Origin: Zingiber officinale
Taxonomy: Eukaryota; Streptophyta; Magnoliopsida; Zingiberales; Zingiberaceae
DNA: 64,000 nt
NCBI RefSeq assembly: GCF_018446385.1
Contig: NC_056000.1
Coordinates: forward strand, 76,456,688 to 76,520,687
Direction: 5' to 3'
Shown: one piece after another, positions 50,372-61,989 of the stretch
Layout: the number at the start of each line of letters is the position of its first letter
Position numbering within the stretch: position 1 is the first letter of the stretch
The notes under the pieces: generated by a model
Told to the model about the DNA's origin: nothing
Databases searched by the model: none
What the model saw: only the letters and a program-made list of their open reading frames with translations
Position numbers and translations under genes: made by a program

Positions 50372-53300
50372 ATCTCCCACTTATACTAATGACTAAGCTG
50401 CCATATCTTCTACCATACATCTGATTCCCATTCCCTCCACATGCCGATCGAAAGCTTTCGCCGGAAGGGCCTTAGTGAAAGGATCTGCTAGGTTATCCGC
50501 TGATGCAATCTTGGCGATGACAACTTCTCCTCGCTTCACGATATCTCGTATCAGGTGGTACTTGCGCTCTATATGTTTACTTGCCTTATGAGCTCGTGGT
50601 TCCTTCGAGTTTGCAACTGCACCGCTATTATCACAATAAATTGTGATGATTTTGGGCAAACCAGGAATCACATCTAAGTCCATTAGAAAGTTCCTGAGCC
50701 ATACTGCTTCTTTAGCTGCCTCAGAGGCTGCTACATACTCAGCTTCCATGGTTGAGTCTGAAACGCATTTCTGCTTAACACTCCTCCATGAAATGGCTCC
50801 ACCTCCTAAAGTAAACACATAGCCTAATGTAGACTTACTGTTATCCCTATCTGATTGGAAATCTGAATCCGTGTAACCCACAGGGAGCAGATCGTCTGCT
50901 TGGTAAACTAGCATATAATCTCTAGTCCTTCTCAGGTACTTCAATATATGCTTTATCATGATCCAATGTCCTTGTCGAGGTTACTCGATGTCTGTGACCA
51001 TGCAAAACAGATATCAGGTCTCGTACATAGCATTGCATACATTAGGCTTCCTACAGCCGAAGCATAAGGAACTGCTTTCATGTCCTCTATCTCTTTCGAC
51101 GTCTTTGGAGACATCTCTTTAGATAGAGCTACTCCATGTCTAAAAGGTAAGAAACCTTTCTTGGAATCCTGCATGCTAAAACGAGCAAGGATTGTATCTA
51201 TATATAAAGCTTGGGATAGACACAACATTCTTTTCTTACGATCCCTTATAACTTTGATCCCAAGAATGTGTGCACAATCTCCTAAGTCCTTCATATCAAA
51301 TTGTTTGGACAACCATACCCTTACGTCTGATAATACCTTGACATTGTTGCCAATTAACAAAATATCATCTACGTATAGTACAAGAAATACCACCACGTTT
51401 CCGTTACACTTCTTATATACACAAGACTCATCCGGACTTTGAATAAATCCATATGACTGGATCACTTCATTAAACTGGATGTTCCAAGACCTTGAAGCTT
51501 GCTTCAGTCCATAAATGGACCGATTGAGCTTGCACACTAGATGCTCTTTGCCTTTTTCAATGAACTCTTCTGGTTGCTTCATATGGATGTTCTCTTCAAG
51601 ACTTCCATTAAGGAAAGCTGTCTTGACATCCATTTGCCAAATCTCATAATCCATATGAGCAGCAATGGATAAGAGTATCCGGATAGACTTAAGCATGACT
51701 ACCGGTGAAAAGGTTTCCTCATAATCGATTCCCTCTTTCTGAGTGTACCCTTTCGCAACAAGCCTAGCTTTGAAGGTTTCTACCTTCCCGTCTGTCCCTC
51801 TTTTCCTTTTGTAGATCCACTTACATCCAACGACTTTTACACCATCAGGTGGTTCTACAAGCTCCCAGACCTTGTTAGAGTACATTGACTCTATTTCAGA
51901 ATTCATCGCCTTTTGCCAAGATGCTGCATCTGTATCTTGGAGTGCTTCATCATATGTCCAGGGATCGGGTTCATGTTTACAGGATCAAATCCAAGATTCT
52001 CCCAAAAATATGAATCTTCGGGTTGCCTTACAACCCTCCCACTCTGACGAGGCACTTCCGTGGTTGTGTATCATGTGTGACACGTGTTGCGGTCTCTTGT
52101 GGTACTTCATCTTGTCTTGTTGATACTGAAGTAGACGTGTCCTCTCTAAGTTCTTCTAAAACAACTTTCACTTGGGCTTGTGATCCATTATATAGTCTTC
52201 TTCTAAAAGCGGGCATTGGTGCTAACAATGACCTTCGGTCTTTAGGACTATAGAATAAACCACCTTCGTTCCTTTGGGATATCCTACAAACACGCGAACT
52301 TCATGCGGGATTCTAACTTATCGATCTGGTTTCACATGTCTTGGACTACCAAATCGAATATGTCTTAGACGGGCTTCGCCCATTCCACAATTCTATGGGA
52401 GTAGAAGAAACTGATTTAGAAGGTACTAAGTTCGGAACATACACTGCTATTTCTCGGGCATATCCCCAAAGCGAATTTGGTAATTGAATAACTCATCATT
52501 GATCTAACCATCTCTATAAGAGTCCTATTCCTTCGCTCTGCTATTGGGGTGTTCCAGTGCGAACAATTGAGATTGAATCCCGGCCTTCGATAAGTAATTC
52601 CTAAACTCTCCTAAGAGGTATTCGCCACCACGATCGTCGTAGTGTCTTGATACTTTTACCTAGTCGTTTCTCCACATCAGCCTTGTATTCTTTGAACTTA
52701 TCAAAGCACTCGGACTTGCGGCGCATTAGGTAAATGTATCCATATATTGAATAATCGTCTATGAAAGAGACAAAATATTCAAAACGTCCTCTTGCCTGGA
52801 CAGACATAGGACCACACAAATCAGAGTGAACCAATTCTAACACTTCTTTGGCTCTATACCCCTTGGCCTTGAATGACCTCTTGGTCATTTTACCTTCCAA
52901 GCAAGATTCACAAGTTGGAAAATTTTCCAACTCAAATGAACTCAAAAGTCCATCGGCTATAAGCCTCTGAATCCTACTTAAGTTAATATGACCAAGCCTT
53001 AGATGCCAAAGATATGCTTGGTTCATTTCCGAAGGTTCTTTTCTCTTATTAGAGTTAGAAGATGAGTTATAAATTTCCATGTTTTGCTTTGTGGAAGAAA
53101 TTGGATTTAAAGTATACAAATTGCCAACTAATGCACCAGAACAGATAATCACTTTATTTCTTTTAATAACTACATCGTTACTGAAAGAAACTGAATATCC
53201 ATCTAAAAGCAGTTTAGAAACTGAAATTAAATTCTTTCTAAAACTGGGTACATAAAGACAATTTCTTAAAATCAAATTTCTATTTCTACTAAAAGATAAG

Positions 53301-55360
53301 TAGACGTCTTCCACTGCAATAGCTGTCACCTTAGTAGCATTGCCCATGCAGACGGTAATTTCTCCTTCGATAGTCGTCGGGTTTCCTGGAACCCCTGCAA
53401 GGAATTGCAGACATGATCATGGCTCCGTATCTACACACCAGGTCTTGGTAGATAACACCGCTAAACATGTTTCAACAACTAGAGTATGAGATATACCTTT
53501 GTTTTGGTTCCTACGAGGACAGTCCGCCTTCCAATGTCACCTTGCAGATGAAGCACTTGCCCTTGACTTCTTCATTCCAACTTTAAATCTCGTACTCGAG
53601 ATTTATTCACTTTCTTTCTTGAACCGACTTGTTTCTTCTTCTTCTTTCCTTCGGTTTAGAAGTAGAACCATTTCGAGATAGTGAATTTGAGCATTGTGAC
53701 GAAATAATCCTTCTGCTGCTTCATTAGTTCCGCTAATGAATAAACCCTCTTATTCATATTATAGTTCAACTGCTCAAAACTTCTAGGTAGCGTTTGAAGG
53801 ATCATATCGATCTGGGTTTCCCATCAATTTCTCCTCCAAGGTATCTCGTTCGGATAAGCCATCATCTTTAGGATATGATCCCTTACGAGTACCCTCTTGC
53901 ATGGTGGCTGTCATTATCTTTCTCATGGCTTCTTGCCTAGAAGCCCTATCACGATGACCAAAGAGTTCCTTGAGATTGTTCATAATATCATAGTTGGTAA
54001 ATCTTGATGTTGATGTTGCAATACATTTGACATTGAAGCCAAAATGTAACACCGCCATCTCATCTGCTTACCCATTTCCTATGATATTCAATCTCCTCTT
54101 GGGTAGATTCACCGATGGGTGCATCAGGGCATTGCTCGATCAATACATATTTATAGCTTTCAGCAGTAAGAACAATGTCCGGGTTTCTTTTCCAATCTAT
54201 GTAGTTTGGTCCAGAAGTCTATTCTGTTGAAGTATGATGGACGGTGAGTTGAAAGACATCCTAAGAATCACAAATAACTTTTGGTCAGAACTCTAAATTT
54301 AGAATAATATTGATTCCTCAAACAATACTATTTTAAATTAACCAACACCTCATAACACCGTGAATTTTGTATGCCACGTTAGTGTGGACGTATACAAATT
54401 CAACATTTGTAAAAGGAGGGTTTTAACCCATTAATTTTATTATCTTGTCAACCTAACTTTTTGACAAATAAAATTAATAGTTTGTATCATTTGGTCACAC
54501 AAATAATAGCAGTGACTCCGTTTGGGAGGATACTATTAGATGTGTCTAAGTGTATACCATTACTTGACACTAAGTCCATTAATAAGATTATGCCCCTTCC
54601 GTTGGGGAAGATCACACGCTCTTAATTAACTTCCTATAGTCATCCAAAAATGGAAGTCTGTTCTAGTGATCCGCAAACAAGCTCATCCGTTATGAAGGAA
54701 GGCACTCAGAGCCAACGCGCAAGCTTGTTTGCTTCACTTACAAACCAGTAATGGAGACCATGGGATTTATTTAAAAATCCCTCTCCTACTTAGTTATTTA
54801 TAAATGAGGAATTTTAACTATGCTAGCCTACTTTACTTGTAAACTAACATGCACACACAACATAATATAAAAGCAATAGAGAAACTAATTTTCAACTATT
54901 ATGGCTTTTATCTCTAGTTGTCCTCCGTGTGTTGTCATCCCAAGCTGCTGCCATATTTGGCCACCGCCACCGGGTCTAGCTGTCGCATCCATCTTGCTCC
55001 TTGTTCCGCTGCGCCTCTGGTCCTTAGAAGGTTCCACGCTTTGCAAGATTCGATCCGCGACATAAATAGAATTTTACATTTTGATCCTATATTCCATAAA
55101 AGGAATGTACATGTATCTAGATCAAAAATAAAATCCTAATAAAACTAAATACAGCTCCTGCTGTATTTTAATACAATCATGCACACACATATAAATGCCC
55201 TTGACATGTCCAAGGGTCCAATCACACACATAATAACTAAAAGCCATAATAGTTGGATCCTACATCCACAAAGTTAGCACATCCTACTATTAACCTGCCT
55301 AAATTATGTATGACATGTGCATAATTAAACTAAATACCAAATACACAGAGGCAAAACCCT

Positions 55361-55373
55361 AGCTCTGATACCA
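55361..55373 (-). other. Primer-binding site of the Copia element
   Basis: TGGTATCAGAGCT on the minus strand, two bases inside the right LTR, matches the 3' end of initiator methionine tRNA in the form usual for plant Copia elements. Confidence 0.9.
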
Positions 55374-55375
55374 AT

Positions 55376-57784
55376 TGTTGGTTGCTACTCGGAAAACCTA
55401 TAGGTTCCACTGTACAAAAATTTTGTACAAAGATCTGAACCTTTTCCTAGCTACCATGTGTTCTTTTAAATTAAATTTTGGATCGCCTGCGGAACTTAAC
55501 ACGTTTGATCCAAAACTTAATCTATTTGTTCTTTTAGGTTTTGACTTGGATCTCCTGCGGAACTTTACACGTTCGACCCAAGTCTCCTTAAGTTATTAAT
55601 TCCATTAAATATTAATTTCCATAATTGGTTCCCAGTACTGATGTGGCGAGGCACATGGCCTTCTTGGATATGAGAGCAACCACCACCGACTAGACAAAAC
55701 CTTTTATAGAAAGCTAATATTTAATTTCCTAAAATAACTTTAGGTTAACCAAAGAGAACAATCAAATCACAAGGAAAAGAAAAAACAAAAGAACACAACA
55801 TCGAAAAAACATATTCGAAATTCTAGAACGTAAGCCTCTTGTATTTGGTATTATTTCCATAAATAACTAGCATGATGCGGAAATAAAAATTACTAGTTAT
55901 ACCTTATAGAAAAACCTCTTGATCTTCTACCGTATTCCTCTTCTAACCTCGGACGTTGTGTGGGCAACGATCTACCGAGATGAGAAACCACCAACCACCT
56001 TCTTCTCCTCCAAGCAAGGTTCGGCCACAAAGGAAAAACTTCACCAAGGAGAAAAACCAAAATACTAACCAAGCTCCAAGAGATGCTAGCTTTCTCTCCT
56101 TCTTCTTCTTCTTCTCCAAGTAGTATCCGGCCACCACAAGAGCTCCAAGGGGAAGAGAGAGGTTCAGCCACCACAAGAGGAAGAGAGGGAGAGGATGGTC
56201 GGCCACACCAAGGAACAAAAGAGGGAGAGAAAATAATAGATGTTGTGTCTCATGAAGGCACCCCTACCCCTTCTTTTATATTCCTTGGCCTAGGCAAATT
56301 AGGAAATTTATTTACAATAAAATTTCCTTAATTTCCTTGACATGATTTATTTGAGAAAAATAAAATAAAATTTCCCAAATAAACTCTAATGGCCGGCCAC
56401 ATCAAGAGGAAGCAAATTGGACAAGTTTCAATCAACAATTAAAACTTTCCTTATTTGTTTCCGGAAATTTTAAAAAATAAAATTTCTCTTTAAAATCTCT
56501 TCATGGTTAATAAAAGGAAATTTCTATAATTTTAATTTTATTATCATGTGAATAATTTTAAAGAGAAAATAAAACATCTCTCCAATCTACAAATAAGGAA
56601 AGAGATCTAATCTCTTTCTTTAATCTTTTGTAGATCTTTTACAAGAGAGATATTTTAATTTTAATTCTCTTTAAATTATATCTTCCACATAATAATAAAA
56701 ATTAAAATTAAATTTCTTTTTTAATTTAATTTGGCCGGCCCTACTAGCTTGGGTTCAAGCTAGGGCCGGCCACCCAATTTTATACCTAGGCCGGCCCTAG
56801 CTTGTTCCCAAGCTAGCTTGGCCGACCCCTATTGGGTGGGTATATAAGGTGAGTATAGGTGGGTATAGAACTCTATAAATAAGAGGCTACGATAGGGACC
56901 GAGAGGAGGAATTGGTTTTGGTCTCCCGATAAAATTAAGCATCCCGTGTTCGCCCCGAACACACAACTTAATTTTATCAATGATAATTCATTCCACTAGA
57001 GAACTATCATTGAACTACCGCACCAATCCCAAATTACATTTTTGGGCTCCTTTTTATTATGAGTGTGTTAGTCTCCCTGTGTTTAAGATATCGAATGTCC
57101 ACTAATTAAGTGAGTTACTGACAACTCATTTAATTAATATCTAAGTCCAAGAGTAGTACCACTCAACCTTATCGTCATGTCGGACTAAGTCCACCTGCAG
57201 GGTTTAACATGACAATCCTTATGAGCTCCTCTTGAGGACATTATCAACCTAGTATCTCTAGGACACAGTTTCCTTCTATAATCAACAACACACACTATAA
57301 GTGATATCATTTCCCAATTTATCGGGCTTGTTGATTTATCGAACTAAATCTCACCCATTGATAAATTAAAGAAATTAATATCAAATATATGTGCTTGTTA
57401 TTATATTAGGATTAAGAGCACACACTTCCATAATAACCGAGGTCTTTGTTTCTTTATAAAGTCAGTATAAAAGAAACGACCTCAAATGGTCCTACTCAAT
57501 ACACTCTGAGTGTACTAGTGTAATTATACAGTCAAGATAAACTGACACCTAATTACACTACGACCTTCTAATGGTTTATTCCTTTCCATTTTGGTCGTGA
57601 GCTACTGTTTATAATTTATAAGGTACTGATAATATCATCTTCTGTATGTGACACCACATACTATATTATCTACAATATAAATTAATTGAACAACTACAAC
57701 TAAATGTAGAAAATTTGACCAAATGTGATTCTTTATTCATAATGAATGTTTACAAAGCTTAGGCTTTCAGTATACACTCCAACA
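55376..57784 (-). repeat. Right (5') LTR of the Copia element
   Basis: 2,409 bp. It differs from its partner mainly by about 25-30 substitutions and small indels, including an extra GGCCGGCC-flanked segment near 56765-56795. It borders the primer-binding site. Confidence 0.92.
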
Positions 57785-60585
57785 TCATCAAGTGCCGCTC
57801 GCCCGAGAAGATTAAGAAAAAGTCAGCTTCGTTTCGTTACAGCCGACGACACCTATTGCTATAATGTGATGCCGTTCGGACTGAAGAACGCGGGAGCCAC
57901 TTATCAACGCTTAATGAACAAAGTGTTCAAGGAGCAGATCGGGCGAAACCTCGAAGTATATGTGGATGACATTCTCATCAAGTCAGTCCGAGCGGCCGAT
58001 CTCTTCTAAGACATGGAGGAAATTTTCCGAACGCTGTGGAAATATGGAGTTAAGCTAAACCCTCAGAAGTGTCTGTTCGGAGCAAAAGGCGGGCATTTCC
58101 TGGGCTACATAGTAACCGAGCGGGGCATCGAGGCAAATCCCATCAAGGTGAAAGCGTTACAAGATATGCCACCCCCAAGAAATCTGAGGGAAGTGCAGCG
58201 CTTGACCGATCGGATAACTGCTTTGTCAAGATTCATCTCCAAGACCGCCGACCGGAGCTTACCTTTTTTCAAAATCTTGCGCAAAGCTACTAAGTTTCAC
58301 TGGGACGAAGAATGCGATCGGGCGTTCGAAGATCTGAAGACATATTTGAACTCTCTCCTGGTACTAGCCAAGCCAGCTGCGGGTGAGCCACTTTGTATCT
58401 ACTTATCTTCAACCGAGCAAGCAATCGGCTCGGCACTAGTAAGGGCGAGCGGAGAAGAGCCTGTATATTTTCTGAGCCATATTTTAAAAGATGCTGAATC
58501 TCGCTACACCGGACTCGAGAAGCTGGCTTTCGCTTTGGTTCTCGCCGCTTGGCGCCTCCGTCCCTATTTCTTGGCTCATACTATCATTGTCCGGACGAAC
58601 ATCCCATTGGGAAGAGTGCTGTTGAACCCAGAAGCGTCCGGGCGGCTCATCAAATGGACAACGGAATTGAGCGAATTTGACATTCAATACCAGCCCCGTT
58701 CGGCGATAAAGGCGCAGTCCTTGGCGGATTTTGTCACCGAAGTACAAAGGCCAGAACTCGAAGCCATGTGGAGGATATTTGTGGACGGGTCGTCCACTAG
58801 GCTTGGGAGCGGGATTGGAGTACTACTGCTCTCTCCCCAAGAGGAAAAGATGCACTTATCCGTCCGGCTAGATTACAGAGCTACAAATAACGAAGCAAAG
58901 TATGAAGCTCTTATAGCCGGTTTACAGGCAGCCCGGCATGTGGGAGCCGGACGGGTGACTATACATTCAGATTCTCAGTTGGCCGCTCAGCAGCTCTCTG
59001 GTACTTTTGAGATTAACAACGCTCGGCTCAAACTCTACGCTGAAGCCTTTGAGAAGCTTAAAGCCAATTTCAGAGAAGTCATTATCCAGAAGATACCCCG
59101 AGCGGAAAATCAGGCGGCAGATGAGTTAGCTAAACTCGCGAGTTCAATATCCCCGGTCGCCATTCAGCAGCCAATTGAACAAGTATCTTTGGTGGCGCAC
59201 GTCGACCGGATGGAGGGCCTCTCGTTTCCGAGCGATTGACGGACACCCATCATGAAGTTTCTCCGCTCGGGTGTTACATTGTCCGATCAGGATGAGGCCC
59301 AGCTACTAAGGAGGAGAGTCGGTCGGTTCACGCTCATTGGAGATCAACTCTACAAAAAGGCTTTCTCCCGCCCGCTGTTGAAATGCGTGAGCTCAGAAGA
59401 CGCGGCGTACATCCTCCAAGAAGTGTATCAAGGATCATGCGGAGGTCATCCGGGCGGACGATCGCTGGCCAAAAAGATCCTGCTGGCCGGATACTTCTGG
59501 CCAACCCTACAAGCAGACGCCGCTCGGACCATTGCGACGTGCCTTTCTTGCCAAAAGTATCATAATTTCTCACACAGACCGGCGGAGGAAATGAAAGCAG
59601 CTACTGTGTCCTGTCCGTTCGACCAATGGGGAATGGATATTGTGGGTCCATTTCCTATGGCGACCGGACAGCGGAAATTTCTACTGGTGGCAGTCGATTA
59701 TTTTTCCAAGTGGGTGGAGGCCGAGCCGCTAGCCAAGATCACAGAGCATATGGTCAAGAAGTTTATCTGGCAACATATCATCTGCCGGTTCGGCATCCCC
59801 CGTCGACTTATTTCCGATAACGGGCGGCAGTTCGCGGGGAAGTTGCTCGAAGATTGGTGCAAAAGCTATGACATCGAGCAACACTTCACGTCTGTGGTGT
59901 ACCCACAAAGCAATGGTCAAGTCGAAGTAACCAATTGGGAAATTCTTCGTATTCTGCGCGCTCGGCTCGACCATTTGGGAGGAAGCTGGGTCGATGAAGT
60001 GCCGGGCGTCCTATGGGCCATCCGAACAACCCCAAAGGAAGGAACGGGCGTCACGCCTTTCCATCTGGTGTACGACGGCGAAGTGGTTATTCCTGTCGAA
60101 GTCGGCGTCGAGTCCGTCCGGATTCAGAATTATGATGGTGATAACGCCGAGCCGAGGAACATGGAGCTGGATTTGGTCGAAGAAGAGCGAGCCAAGGCAT
60201 CCGTCCGGCTGATGGCGTACCGGCAAAGAATGAAACAGAATTACAACCGGCGAGTGATCCCTAGAGCATTCCAAGTTGGCGACCTTGTCTGGAAGAAAGT
60301 AAAGCCGGTCGGCGACGTCGGCAAACAGGAGGCTCCCTGGGCAGGCCCCTTCAAAATCATCGAAAAGCTCCGCTCGGGCGCTTATTATTTAGAGTATGAA
60401 GATGGGCGGCAGCTGGATCGACCATGGAGCGCGAATAATCTCCAGCCGTACCGAGCTGGGTAAGAGGTGCGCTGATGTAATTTTGCATACGTTTTGGTCG
60501 CCTATGTACTTGTAATGCAGGCAACAAAAATGACAAAGGATGAAAAATAGCTTCGCTGAACGGCAGTGTTCAAATTAGCTTTAAA

Positions 60586-61607
60586 GACCGTCGAGCTCCG
60601 ACGTTAAAAGTCGAGAGACGAGCCGGCGTCTATAAACCCTCCGAGCAGAAGACCGTTGAGCTCCGACGTTAAAAATCGAGAGATGAGCCGGCGTCTATAA
60701 ACCCTCTGAGCGGAAGACCGTCGAGCTCCGACGTTAAAAATCGAGAGACGAGCCGGCGTCTATAAACCCTCCGAGCGGAAGACCGTCGAGCTCCGACGTT
60801 AAAAATTGAGAGACGAACCGGCGTCTATAAACCCGCCGGCCGGAAGACCGTCAAGCTCCAACGTTAAAAATCGAGAGACGAGCCGACGTCTATAAACCCT
60901 CCGAGCGGAAGACCGTCGAGCTCCGATGTTAAAAATCGAGAGATGAACCGGCGTCTATAAACCAGCAGGCCGGAAGACCGTCGAGCTCCGACATTAAAAA
61001 TCGAGAGACGAGCCGGCATCTATAAACCCTCCGAGCGGAAGACCGTTGAGCTCCGACGTTAAAAATCGAGAGACGAGCCGGCGTCTATAAACCCTCCGAG
61101 CGGAAGGCCGTCGAGCTCCGACGTTAAAAATAGAGAGATGAGCCGGCGTCTATAAACCCTCCGAGCGGAAGACCGTCGAGCTCCGACGTTAAAAATCGAG
61201 AGACGAGCCGGCGTCTATAAACCCTCCGAGCGGAAGACCGTCGAGCTCCGACGTTAAAAATCGAGAGACGATCTATAAACCCGCCGCCGGAAGACCGTCG
61301 AGCTCGGACGTTAAAATCGAGAGAGGGCATCCTCCTCCGAAGCGGAAGACCGTCGAGCTCCGACGTTAAAAATTGAGAGACGAGCCGGCGTCTATAAACC
61401 CTCCGAGCGGAAGACCGTCGAGCCCCGACGTTAAAAATCGAGAGACGAATCGGCGTCTATAAACCCGCCGACCGGAAGACCGTCGAGCTCCGACGTTAAA
61501 AATCGAGAGACGAGCCGGCGTCTATAAACCCTCCGAGCGGAAGACCGTCGAGCTTCGATGTTAAAAATCGAGAGATGAGCTGGCGTCTATAAACCCTCCG
61601 AGCGGAA
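60586..61607 (+). repeat. 65-bp tandem array in the Tat 3' region, about 15-16 units
   Basis: The unit opens 'gaccgtcgagctccgacgtt', continues 'aaaaatcgagagacgagc' and ends 'cggcgtctataaaccctcc' plus 'gagcggaa'. Units are mostly 90-100% alike, with a minority type ('cccgccggccggaa'), and some near 61270-61340 are shortened. Each begins with CGTCG-AGCTC-CGACG, a 5-bp palindromic stem. The array starts about 120 bp after the integrase frame. Tandem repeats in this position are known in the Tat lineage and have been linked to the birth of satellite DNA. Confidence 0.93.
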
Positions 61608-61989
61608 AAGGTAATAAAAAAGATTTGCAAATAAGTATCCGAAGGTATTCGCCATCGATAAGCGTTCGACCGCTCCTGTATCCAATCCGCTCGGCACTAT
61701 ACCTAAATGTACTTCATCGGCATCTAGCGAGCGACCTCTGCTATCTAGCAGAACATTACATATTTAGCCGAGCGGAAAGATTACGCAAAATACTTCGTAA
61801 AAATCCCTTTCGAATACTAAAGGTGTGATAAAAGGCGAGCGGATGGCACACAGATAAACTTCCATTCAAGATATCATATCAAAGAAGCAGCAAGCAAAAG
61901 GAGATTACATTAAAGAAAATAAGGCCGAGCAGCCAAATTACAAAAAAAAGGGTAGTTTATAGCCGAACGGCTAGATTACATTTGAGCTT

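Larger units (their letters stand above)
47988..57784 (-). mobile_element. Young Angela/BARE-like Ty1/Copia element nested in the Tat reverse transcriptase
   Basis: A 9.8-kb element in minus orientation is flanked by a perfect 5-bp target duplication TCATC (47983-47987 and 57785-57789). LTRs are 47988-50371 and 55376-57784. The primer-binding site TGGTATCAGAGCT (55373-55361, initiator-Met tRNA type) adjoins the right LTR, and a polypurine tract (about 50386-50372) adjoins the left, fixing the orientation. On the minus strand, in order: gag (about 54.1-53.4 kb), integrase with its pre-integrase zinc region (about 53.3-52.6 kb), reverse transcriptase with YVDDIL (about 51.9-51.0 kb), RNase H with the KHIERKYHLIRD block (about 50.9-50.4 kb). 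Order and RT sequence fit the Angela/BARE lineage. Coding parts carry several breaks. The LTRs differ at only about 1% of sites by eye plus a few indels, suggesting under about one million years. Confidence 0.93.

Noticed and set aside
60586-61607. Regularly spaced repeats that could look like a CRISPR array
   Set aside because: Units are contiguous 65-bp tandem copies without unique spacers, in a plant retroelement.
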